NCBI GenBank assembly: GCA_900554935.1
Contig: USJF01000002.1
Span: 1 to 21,959, forward strand
Source of the DNA: an uncultured Porphyromonas sp.
Lineage (GTDB): Bacteria; Bacteroidota; Bacteroidia; Bacteroidales; Porphyromonadaceae
DNA length: 21,959 bases
Direction of reading: 5' to 3'
In this document: piece after piece, positions 15,620 through 21,959 of the stretch
Numbering within the stretch: position 1 is the stretch's first letter
Layout of the letters: the number at the start of each line of letters is the position of its first letter
The notes under the pieces: generated by a model
Told to the model about the DNA's origin: nothing
Databases searched by the model: none
The model's input: only the letters and a program-made list of their open reading frames with translations
Translations under genes and position numbers: made by a program

Positions 15620-16651
15620 TTACTTTACAGTTACCTTAATTTCACCCTTGTAGTCAGGGTTCTTTGTGAATGTTGCTTTAAGGGTACCGCTTCCCTTTAC
15701 TCCATTTGGCTCCCATCCATTAAAGCTAGTTTTGATGAGATCCTGTTCATTTCCATCTGCGTTTTTCACCTTTGGGATATCCACTGTGAAGTCATCACTT
15801 GATACTCCTTCGATCTCTAGTACTTCATTCTTGTCGTTGACGAAGACTATCGATACCCATTTTGCCGAGTCATAAAAGCCAAAAGTGAGCTCGGTGATAA
15901 TTTCATCCTCTAGCTGAAATGCCACTTTCGCCCCTTGTGGTATATCGAACTTTGCCTCAATCACCTCTACAGGGCACTCAATGCTCTCAGCACCTTCTAG
16001 GCTTGCTTTGAGGATAGTCTTACCTATGTTTTCTCCTGTTATACTAAATCCTCTTCCCTTTGAGATAATGGCGACATCTTTACCATTTACCTTTTCAATT
16101 CGGGTTTCTAGGGCGATTTTTGATTGTATATCGGCAGGTACCTCGTTGTCGCCATTAGCTGTTACGATCACTTTTACCTCGATAGACTTGCCCTTCTCTA
16201 CAGTGTAAGAGTCTTTCTCAAACTTGATGGTGTAAGTCTTGCCACCCTCGTCTGGCTTCTTCTTGTCACCACCTTGGTCAGGATTTGGTGCAGGTGTTGG
16301 CTCTACCTTTTTGGGTGCTTTTACATTTACCTTACAGGTAGCAGAGTTGCCATTAGCTAGCTTAGCGGTGATAGTTGCCTCACCAGCCTTTACTGCTGTT
16401 ACGGTACCATCATTCTTTACAGTAGCGATCTCCTTATTAGAGGTCTCCCAAGTAATAGCCTCCTTGGCATCGCTTGGAGTAAGAGTGGCATTTAGCTTGA
16501 TCGACTTGCCCTCCTCGAGCTCTACAGAGACTTGGCTGAGCTTGATAGTAGTCTTCACGGTAGGGGTGTTATCGGCCTTAGGCTTACAGCTACCCATCGC
16601 GAAGATGGTCAGTACTGCGAATAGAGGCAGTAGTAAATTCTTAAGTTTCAT
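15620..16651 (-). CDS. Big2 (bacterial Ig-like) domain lipoprotein, copy B
   Basis: This 343-residue lipoprotein has a signal peptide ending MGSC, with C22 lipidated. A Big2 Ig-like domain covers about 34-110 (ITWETSNKEIATV, TVTAVKAGEATITAKL), followed by a Pro/Lys-rich linker and two further beta-rich domains without a recognised family. It is paralogous to 7157-8191: signal peptide, Big2 domain and linker are nearly the same, while the second and third domains differ more, suggesting that the distal part adapts to a ligand or has been under diversifying pressure. Unlike copy A it has its own consensus -7 element (16817-16824), a leader of about 150 bases with a stable hairpin, and a strong terminator. 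It lies upstream of the receptor operon and reads in the same direction, so the two copies flank that operon. Function unknown. Confidence 0.88.
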   Translation of the reverse strand: MKLKNLLLPLFAVLTIFAMGSCKPKADNTPTVKTTIKLSQVSVELEEGKSIKLNATLTPSDAKEAITWETSNKEIATVKNDGTVTAVKAGEATITAKLANGNSATCKVNVKAPKKVEPTPAPNPDQGGDKKKPDEGGKTYTIKFEKDSYTVEKGKSIEVKVIVTANGDNEVPADIQSKIALETRIEKVNGKDVAIISKGRGFSITGENIGKTILKASLEGAESIECPVEVIEAKFDIPQGAKVAFQLEDEIITELTFGFYDSAKWVSIVFVNDKNEVLEIEGVSSDDFTVDIPKVKNADGNEQDLIKTSFNGWEPNGVKGSGTLKATFTKNPDYKGEIKVTVK

Positions 16652-16718
16652 AAGTGTAATTTTCTTCTTTTAGTTTGAATAAATATATTGTTGTTTACTT
16701 CTAATCGTTACAGGATTT

Positions 16719-16737
16719 AAGGGTTGGGTCAACCCTT
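16719..16737 (-). promoter_or_regulatory. Hairpin in the 5' leader of lipoprotein copy B
   Basis: Perfect 8-bp arms AAGGGTTG (16719-16726) and CAACCCTT (16730-16737) around a 3-base loop. It lies between the -7 element at 16817 and the start codon at 16651 in a leader of about 150 bases. No U tract follows on the minus strand, so it is more likely an mRNA-stabilising or protein-binding structure than a terminator. Confidence 0.4.
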
Positions 16738-16816
16738 GCCAGCAGGTGATTGCTTATCTCTTTATTATCTCCTAGGATATATACATAAATAGTTGTTATC
16801 CAGTCCATTCGAGATG

Positions 16817-16850
16817 CAAAGTTACGAGTAATATATCTCTCTTCTATCGC
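16817..16850 (-). promoter_or_regulatory. Promoter region of lipoprotein copy B
   Basis: On the minus strand TAACTTTG (16817-16824) matches TAnnTTTG, with GCGATAG (16844-16850) 19 bases further upstream. The stretch between them is similar to that before the receptor operon (15301-15335). Confidence 0.5.
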
Positions 16851-17091
16851 TATTTGTAGGCATTTTCACCCCTTGTTTCTGGCTCATCGATGCGCAGAAA
16901 TAAGACGGTGTAGAGGTGGATGGTATAAAAATGATAGTATGCTGCGGAAATCAGTGAAATTAGTATAGCCTTTTGTGTTCTCTACCTTGTATTGTTATCG
17001 TTATTCGCATATACCTACTTGTAGGTATGCTCCCGGTGAAGAGGTGGGCGGTTGGGAAAGGAGGTATTGCGCCTAAAAGTTGGAACAAAGG
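16851..17091. other. Intergenic interval upstream of tRNA-Met
   Basis: No gene is visible. The only clear structure is a dyad at 17011-17028, ATACCTAC-TT-GTAGGTAT, with perfect 8-bp arms and a 2-base centre, which looks like a dimeric repressor site or a short cruciform. No promoter for a gene it could control lies directly beside it other than that of the tRNA, about 65 bases away. Confidence 0.45.
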
Positions 17092-17122
17092 TTTGCTACA
17101 TTCAATAATTTGTGTATCTTTG
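17092..17122 (+). promoter_or_regulatory. tRNA-Met promoter
   Basis: TTTG (17092-17095), 19 nt, then TATCTTTG (17115-17122): a complete match to the Bacteroidetes housekeeping promoter, ending 19 bases before the mature tRNA. Confidence 0.8.
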
Positions 17123-17141
17123 CCATTGCAAAAATGCGGAT

Positions 17142-17215
17142 GGCGAGATAGCTCAGTTGGTTAGAGCGCAGGATTCATAATCCTGAGGTCCCGGGATCAT
17201 ACCCCGGTCTCGCTA
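17142..17215 (+). tRNA. tRNA-Met (CAT), elongator type
   Basis: The cloverleaf is complete: acceptor stem GGCGAGA with TCTCGCT (first pair G-U), D arm GCTC...GAGC, anticodon stem CAGGA/TCCTG with loop TTCATAA (anticodon CAT at 17176-17178), variable loop AGGTC, T stem CCGGG/CCCGG, and discriminator A at 17215. CCA is not encoded. The anticodon stem lacks the three G-C pairs of initiator tRNA and the 1-72 pair is not a C-A mismatch, so this is not fMet; the body is unlike the lysidine-modified tRNA-Ile(CAT). The T loop reads ATCATAC instead of the usual TTCRANY: positions 54 and 58, normally T and A, are A and T. A consensus promoter and a strong terminator flank it, so it is a single-gene unit. 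Confidence 0.95.
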
Positions 17216-17239
17216 CTTTTCAAGCAGATAATGTGAGAG

Positions 17240-17276
17240 AGCGAATCGTACCTTATGGTATGATTCGCTTTTTTTT
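17240..17276 (+). terminator. Intrinsic terminator of tRNA-Met
   Basis: Arms 17240-17252 (AGCGAATCGTACC) and 17257-17269 form a 13-bp stem with one G-U pair and a TTAT loop, followed by eight T residues (17269-17276). Confidence 0.92.
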
Positions 17277-17582
17277 GTGCCCAAGGCCGATCCCTTAATT
17301 ATCTATTGGATTGAGGTGATTGGTAATCTCCAGATATCCAGTGGCATATATAGGTCTTTGACGAGTTTGTAACTCCGTGATGGCTTAGTTTGTAACTCCG
17401 CGATAGCTCAGTTTGTAACTCCGTGGTGGCTTAGTTTGTAACTCGCCGATAGCTTAGCTACGAACGAAGTTTTTTTGACCTCCTAATCTATTGGTTTTTA
17501 GTGCGATATACGTACGGTCGCGGATGGTTAGGTCTGCACTTGTGGGCTGCTTATGTTGGGCTATTTGTATCCAAAGTGTCAG
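17277..17582. other. Intergenic interval before htpG
   Basis: No gene is visible. The interval contains the second set of 23-bp palindromic repeats (17363-17454), followed by a degenerate half unit and a run of seven T residues near 17470, and then about 100 bases without recognisable structure before the htpG promoter. Confidence 0.55.
17363..17454. repeat. Four tandem 23-bp palindromic units, locus B
   Basis: Units at 17363-17385, 17386-17408, 17409-17431 and 17432-17454. All four carry the core AGTTTGTAACTC followed by a 10-bp linker near CNG-(G/A)T-(G/A)-GCT; the first base of each unit varies (G, T, C, T). The linker orientation equals that of locus A (8241-8332), and the total length of 92 bp is the same. 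A decayed partial unit follows (TAGCTACGAAC). The period is not a multiple of three and the region holds no reading frame of interest. Confidence 0.9.
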
Positions 17583-17608
17583 TTGGCACCGGTTGGCACT
17601 AAGTTTGC
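17583..17608 (+). promoter_or_regulatory. htpG promoter region: sigma-54-like -24/-12 element and overlapping -7 element
   Basis: TTGGCAC occurs twice with a 10-bp period (17583-17589 and 17593-17599). The second copy continues as TTGGCACTAAGTTTGCA (17593-17609), matching the sigma-54 pattern YTGGCAC-N5-TTGCW at every fixed position with the canonical spacing. TAAGTTTG (17600-17607) inside it also matches the housekeeping -7 element TAnnTTTG, although no TTTG stands at the right -33 distance. The expected transcript start near 17620 leaves a leader of about 30 bases before the ATG at 17652. Confidence 0.5.
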
Positions 17609-17651
17609 ATATCTCTCACTAGTGTATAATCAATTAAGTACTATATATAAT

Positions 17652-19727
17652 ATGAGTGGACAAGTAAAAAATGGTAAGATAGGGGTACAGAGCGATAATA
17701 TGTTCCCTATCATCAAGAAGTTTCTTTATAGTGACAATGAGATCTTCCTTCGTGAGATTGTCTCCAATGCAGTGGATGCTACTCAGAAGTTGAAGACACT
17801 TGCCAATAAAGGGGAGTATCAAGGTTCGATGGACGACCTAAGGGTGGAGGTGAAGATCGATGGCGACAAACTGATCATCAGCGACCACGGAGTGGGTATG
17901 ACTGCTGAGGAGATTGATAAGTACATCAATCAGATCGCCATCAGTGGTGCTGAGGAGTTTGTGGAGAAGTACAAGGATGATGCTGCCAATATCATTGGGC
18001 ACTTCGGGCTAGGCTTCTACTCTAGCTTTATGGTCTCGGACAAAGTGGAGATCTATACTCAGAGCTACAAAGAGGAGGAGAATAGTATCCGTTGGAGCTG
18101 TGAGGGCAATCCGGAGTTTCAGATGGAGGTGGCTGAGAAGCGCCCACGCGGTACCGATATCATCCTACATATTGATGAGGAGAGCAAGGAATTTTTGGAG
18201 CCTACGCGTATCCGCCAGCTTCTGGAGAAGTACGCTAAGTTTCTCCCTGTGCCTATTGTCTTTGGTAAGAAAAAAGAGTGGAAGGATGGCAAGGAGGTGG
18301 AGACCGATGAGGATCTGGTAATCAATGAGACGGCTCCGCTCTGGACCAAGGCGCCTTCGGAGCTGGAGGATAAGGATTATGAGTCGTTTTATGAGACGCT
18401 TTTCCCTATGAGTGAGAAGCCACTTTTCTGGATCCATCTCAATATCGACTATCCATTTAATCTCACGGGTATCCTCTACTTCCCTAGGGTGAAGAGCAAT
18501 ATGGATCTGCAGAAAAATAAGATCCAGCTCTATAGCAATCAGGTCTTTGTGACCGACTCTGTGGAGGGTATTGTGCCAGACTTCTTGATGCTACTGCATG
18601 GGGTGATTGATTCGCCAGATATTCCGCTGAATGTATCGAGGAGCTACCTGCAGGCCGATCACAATGTGAAGAAGATTTCGGCCTACATTACTCGTAAGGT
18701 GGCTGATAAGCTCACGGAGCTCTTTAAGGAGGATCGTAAGGGCTTCGAGGAGAAGTGGGAGGTGCTGGATCTCTTCGTGAAGTATGGTATGCTGACGCAG
18801 GAGAAGTTTTATGAAAAGGCGGAGCACTTTGCGCTCCTCAAGAATACTGAGAAGAAGTACTTTACGCTCGAGGAGTACCGAGAGATGATTTCTGCCAAAC
18901 AGACTGATAAAGATGGATATGTAGTCTATCTCTATGCGGTGGATGCAGAGCAGCAATACAGCTATATCAAGGAGGCGAATGCCCGTGGGTATGATGTGCT
19001 CTTGATGGATGGTCAGCTCGATATTCATATGATCAGTATGCTGGAGCAGAAGCTAGCTCAGTCGCACTTCGTGAGGGTGGATAGCGATACGCTGGACAAC
19101 CTGATTAAGAAGGCGGATGATGAGAAGAAGGAGAGTGAGGTCTCTGAGGAGGATCAAGAGCTACTTCGCCAGCTATTTGAGGTGCAACTACCGAAGGAGG
19201 ATAAGGTGATGATCTCGGTACAGACGGGGCATCAGGGCAGCGACGCTAAGCCTATCCTACTAGTGCAAGGGGAGTATATGCGTAGGATGAAGGAGATGGC
19301 AGCCATGCAACCGGGGATGAACTTCTATGGGGAGATGCCCGATAGCTATGCGCTGAACCTTAATCTCGACCATCCTCTGGTGCAGGGTATTGCCTTGGTA
19401 TTTAATGAGACGGATCATCCCGACTACTCGGCTCTGCAGGCTGATAAGCGTGGGCAGGAGGCACGTGTCTCTGCTATCCAGCAGCAGTTGGGCGATGAGA
19501 AGCTGAGCGACGAGGAGAAGAAGACGCTCCGTGAGGATCTATCGGCAACGCACGCTAAGATCGATGAGATAGAGGGTAAGCTGAAGGAGATCTACAGTGC
19601 CTTCGGGGAGAGTCACAAGATTATCTCTCAATTGATCGACCTTGGTCTGCTCTCCAGTGGCCTACTGAAGGGTAAGGCTCTCGATAGCTTCGTGACCCGC
19701 TCTATGGAGCTACTGAGCCGTAAGTAA
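17652..19727 (+). CDS. htpG: Chaperone HtpG (Hsp90 family)
   Basis: Starting at 17652 the protein has 691 residues, close to HtpG of P. gingivalis and longer than the E. coli one (624). The N-terminal GHKL ATPase domain shows REIVSNAVDA (E35, N39), the Mg/adenine site SDHGVGM with D78, and GHFGLGFYSSF (116-126). The middle domain contains PLFWIHLNIDYPFNLTGILYFPR-type client and ATPase-arm sequence, and the C-terminal third is the dimerisation domain, with no MEEVD tail as expected in bacteria. It is a cytoplasmic ATP-dependent chaperone for late folding and stress recovery. An ATG at 17553 in frame would add 33 residues but lies upstream of the promoter element and lacks family similarity, so the ATG at 17652 is chosen. 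It appears monocistronic, with a GC hairpin downstream. Regulation may involve the sigma-54-like element. Confidence 0.96.
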   Translation: MSGQVKNGKIGVQSDNMFPIIKKFLYSDNEIFLREIVSNAVDATQKLKTLANKGEYQGSMDDLRVEVKIDGDKLIISDHGVGMTAEEIDKYINQIAISGAEEFVEKYKDDAANIIGHFGLGFYSSFMVSDKVEIYTQSYKEEENSIRWSCEGNPEFQMEVAEKRPRGTDIILHIDEESKEFLEPTRIRQLLEKYAKFLPVPIVFGKKKEWKDGKEVETDEDLVINETAPLWTKAPSELEDKDYESFYETLFPMSEKPLFWIHLNIDYPFNLTGILYFPRVKSNMDLQKNKIQLYSNQVFVTDSVEGIVPDFLMLLHGVIDSPDIPLNVSRSYLQADHNVKKISAYITRKVADKLTELFKEDRKGFEEKWEVLDLFVKYGMLTQEKFYEKAEHFALLKNTEKKYFTLEEYREMISAKQTDKDGYVVYLYAVDAEQQYSYIKEANARGYDVLLMDGQLDIHMISMLEQKLAQSHFVRVDSDTLDNLIKKADDEKKESEVSEEDQELLRQLFEVQLPKEDKVMISVQTGHQGSDAKPILLVQGEYMRRMKEMAAMQPGMNFYGEMPDSYALNLNLDHPLVQGIALVFNETDHPDYSALQADKRGQEARVSAIQQQLGDEKLSDEEKKTLREDLSATHAKIDEIEGKLKEIYSAFGESHKIISQLIDLGLLSSGLLKGKALDSFVTRSMELLSRK

Positions 19728-19761
19728 GTAGAGGGTAAGCATAGCAGTGATGAATACCCAA

Positions 19762-19800
19762 GGGGGTGGTAAGGGGATAATACCTTTGCCACCCCCTCTT
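19762..19800 (+). terminator. Intrinsic terminator of htpG
   Basis: GGGGGTGG (19762-19769) pairs with CCACCCCC (19789-19796); inside, AAGG and CCTT can extend the stem after a small bulge. TCTTTGT follows, a weak U tract. It lies about 35 bases after the htpG stop codon. Confidence 0.75.
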
Positions 19801-19867
19801 TGTGCCTATATCTACTATAAATTCTAAATCTCGGCTTAAATCGCTAATCACTTTCGTGTAAAATGGG

Positions 19868-19895
19868 TATCTTTGTAAGGATTCCCAAATTTGGG
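19868..19895 (+). promoter_or_regulatory. PBP1A promoter -7 element and adjacent perfect palindrome
   Basis: TATCTTTG (19868-19875) matches TAnnTTTG; no clear -33 TTTG is present. A perfect 12-bp palindrome CCCAAATTTGGG (19884-19895) sits at the expected transcription start, 40 bases before the start codon, a typical place for a repressor site. Confidence 0.55.
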
Positions 19896-19935
19896 TGAGT
19901 TATGGAATTTCTAAGCGACTAAGCTTTAGCTAGAT

Positions 19936-21959
19936 ATGAAGAGAGGGATGTGGACTTATATCCGCTATTTTGTGATTTATTTGGGGGTGATGGTTGTCGG
20001 CTCCGTATTGCTATTCCTACTGATCGCCAGTGGGGCTATTGGCTATATGCCACCGATCGAGGACCTACAGAATCCTATCGATAAGTATGCTACTCAGATC
20101 ATCTCGGAGGATGGGGTGATGATGGGCTCATTTGCTCTGAAGGGCAATAACCGTATCTATACTACCTACGATGAGCTTTCGCCTGAGCTGGTGGAGGCGC
20201 TGATCGCGACGGAGGATAAGCGCTTTATGGATCACTCGGGTGTGGACTCGTGGGGGCTTCTTCGTGTCTTTTTTAAGACGGTGATTTTGCGACAAAAGTC
20301 GGCGGGCGGTGGTAGTACACTGAGTCAGCAACTAGCGAAGCAGCTCTATTCACCTAATGCCAAGAATATCTTGGAGCGGGCTATGCAGAAGCCTATTGAG
20401 TGGGTGATAGCGGCGAAACTGGAGCGGTACTACTCTAAGGAGGAGATCATCACGCTCTATCTGAATAAGTTTGACTTCCTCTATCAAGCAGTGGGCATTG
20501 ATTCTGCTGCAAAGACCTATTTTAATAAACTTCCAAGCGAGCTGACCACTGAGGAGGCGGCTACACTTGTGGGAATGTGCAAGAACCCCTCGTATTTCAA
20601 TCCGGTGAGGTACCCAGAGCGGGCAAAGGGACGTCGCGATGTGGTGCTTACGCAGATGCGGAAGGCGGGATATATCACGAAGGAGGAGATGACAGAGCTA
20701 CAGGCGACGCCTCTTTCACTTACCTTTAAGCGACAGAACCATCGCGCTGGCGTGGCTCCTTATTTCAGGGAGTATCTACGGCGTATTATGATGGCAGAGA
20801 AGCCGGATAAGAGCGATTACCGTGGTTGGCAAGAGGAGGATTACAAACGGGATATGGCGCAGTGGGAGACCAATCCGCTCTACGGTTGGTGCCACAAGAA
20901 TAAAAAGTCGGATGGCTCTTCATACAATATCTATACCGATGGACTGAAGATCTACACTACGATCAACTCTCGTATGCAGGAGTACGCCGAAGAAGCGATG
21001 CTTCAGCACTTGGCTGGAGATATTCAGATCGCTTTTGACCGTGAGAAGAAGGGCCGTAGCTACGCGCCTTTTGCTAGTAGTATCTCCCATGAGGATCGGG
21101 AGAAGATCATCAATCGCGCTATTAAGAATAGTGACCGCTACCGCTTCCTTAAGGCTGATGGGATGAGTGAGCGTGAGATCTTAAAGACGTTTGATGTGCC
21201 TACGGAGATGACGGTCTTTGACTATGCCAAAGAGGGCGGAAAGTATGTCACTATCTATCGTGATACGGTAATGACGCCACGTGACTCTATCCTCTATCTC
21301 AAGAAGTTCTTGCAGTCGGGCTTTATGGCGATGGATAGCAGTACTGGGCAAGTTCGTGCCTATGTGGGGGGCGTAGACTTCGGTACCTTCCAGTATGATA
21401 TGGCCACTAAGGGACGCCGGCAGGTAGGTTCGGTGATGAAGCCTTACCTCTTTGCAATGGCGATGAGCGAAGGTTTTACTCCTTGTACTACGATGGTACA
21501 TGAGCCGCAACATATTCGTTTGGCAACGGGGCAGATCTGGTCGCCTAAAAATACCGGTGCGAGTCGTGTCGGGGAGGTGGTAACGATCAATTGGGGGTTG
21601 CAAAACTCCTCCAACTGGGTTACCGCTTGGCTGATGAGCCAGATGTCGCCAGTTACATTCGTTGACTTGCTCTACTCCTTTGGTGTCACTGGCGACCTCG
21701 ATCCTACGCCAGCGATTTGTCTCGGTAGCCCTGATATCTCAGTTGAGGAGATGGTGTCGGGCTTCAGTACTTTCGCCAATGCTGGCATGCGTGCAGTGCC
21801 GATTTATGTGACCCGAATTGAGGATCAATACGGCAACGTGGTAGGCGAGTTTGCTCCCGATATTAGGGAAGTACTGCCACCCGATGCTGCCTACAAAACA
21901 CTCCATATGCTTCGGAATGTGATGAACGGTGGTACCGGTAGCCGAACTCGATTTAAGTA
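19936..21959 (+). CDS. mrcA: Penicillin-binding protein 1A, bifunctional glycosyltransferase/transpeptidase (3' end outside window)
   Basis: An open frame of 674 codons runs to the window edge without a stop, so the C-terminus is missing. Residues 10-36 form one membrane segment. The GT51 glycosyltransferase domain shows the catalytic EDKRF (E93) and GGSTLSQQLAKQL (125-137). The transpeptidase domain shows SVMK (499-502) with nucleophile S499 and the SSN motif (558-560); the third motif (KTG) is expected just beyond the window. It polymerises and cross-links peptidoglycan on the outer face of the inner membrane. A long insert between the two domains (about 285-335 and 370-450) is typical of Bacteroidetes class A PBPs as far as I recall. 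The start ATG at 19936 puts a short basic stretch before the membrane helix, as expected. It has its own promoter and follows htpG with a terminator between, so they are separate units. Confidence 0.95.
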   Translation, partial: MKRGMWTYIRYFVIYLGVMVVGSVLLFLLIASGAIGYMPPIEDLQNPIDKYATQIISEDGVMMGSFALKGNNRIYTTYDELSPELVEALIATEDKRFMDHSGVDSWGLLRVFFKTVILRQKSAGGGSTLSQQLAKQLYSPNAKNILERAMQKPIEWVIAAKLERYYSKEEIITLYLNKFDFLYQAVGIDSAAKTYFNKLPSELTTEEAATLVGMCKNPSYFNPVRYPERAKGRRDVVLTQMRKAGYITKEEMTELQATPLSLTFKRQNHRAGVAPYFREYLRRIMMAEKPDKSDYRGWQEEDYKRDMAQWETNPLYGWCHKNKKSDGSSYNIYTDGLKIYTTINSRMQEYAEEAMLQHLAGDIQIAFDREKKGRSYAPFASSISHEDREKIINRAIKNSDRYRFLKADGMSEREILKTFDVPTEMTVFDYAKEGGKYVTIYRDTVMTPRDSILYLKKFLQSGFMAMDSSTGQVRAYVGGVDFGTFQYDMATKGRRQVGSVMKPYLFAMAMSEGFTPCTTMVHEPQHIRLATGQIWSPKNTGASRVGEVVTINWGLQNSSNWVTAWLMSQMSPVTFVDLLYSFGVTGDLDPTPAICLGSPDISVEEMVSGFSTFANAGMRAVPIYVTRIEDQYGNVVGEFAPDIREVLPPDAAYKTLHMLRNVMNGGTGSRTRFK

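Noticed and set aside
17363..17454. CRISPR array interpretation of the 23-bp repeats
   Set aside because: Linkers are 10 bp and themselves conserved; there are no unique spacers of 30 bp or so and no cas genes nearby.
17553..17651. Upstream in-frame ATG for htpG adding 33 residues
   Set aside because: It lies upstream of the likely promoter; the family N-terminus begins at the ATG at 17652.

Overview
The window looks like a chromosomal segment of a Bacteroidales bacterium, most probably Porphyromonas or a close relative. This is inferred from three things. Promoters match the Bacteroidetes pattern (TTTG, about 19 nt, TAnnTTTG) and there are almost no Shine-Dalgarno sequences. The order carboxynorspermidine dehydrogenase - bcp - recA is one I associate with Bacteroidales. 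The gene content is typical: a TonB-dependent receptor with an N-terminal carboxypeptidase-like domain, many lipoproteins, an HtpG of about 690 residues and a PorR-like aminotransferase.

Layout. 1-3225: a Fic-domain AMP-transferase gene, three tandem 40-bp palindromic units, a DegT-family sugar aminotransferase, and on the minus strand a Phd/YefM-YoeB toxin-antitoxin pair; a long hairpin separates the two convergent units. 3225-3526: an intergenic stretch with a REP-like double hairpin. 3575-6279: a tight three-gene operon for carboxynorspermidine dehydrogenase, the peroxiredoxin Bcp and RecA. 6280-7156: no convincing gene, but a dense run of inverted repeats. 7157-16651, all minus strand: an accessory envelope locus. 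17142-17215: tRNA-Met with a textbook promoter and terminator. 17652-19727: htpG. 19936 to the right edge: a class A penicillin-binding protein, cut by the window end.

The minus-strand locus is the most interesting part. Transcription order is: a Big2-domain lipoprotein with its own promoter and terminator; a ZnuD/heme-receptor-like TonB-dependent receptor; two lipoproteins that look like distant relatives of each other (one with a His-rich HDH...HG patch); a DUF4876-like lipoprotein with a C-terminal Big2 domain; and, after a 254-bp gap, a second copy of the first Big2 lipoprotein. The receptor operon and the first lipoprotein have similar upstream sequences, suggesting co-regulation. The simplest reading is an outer-membrane uptake system for a metal or metal complex (zinc or heme) with several surface lipoproteins as capture or accessory factors. 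The ligand is not proven by sequence.

Two unusual tandem-repeat families were found. One is a 23-bp palindromic unit present exactly four times at each of two loci 9 kb apart (8241-8332 and 17363-17454). The other is a 40-bp palindromic unit present three times directly behind the Fic gene (1313-1432). A perfect match to the sigma-54 -24/-12 consensus lies just upstream of htpG.
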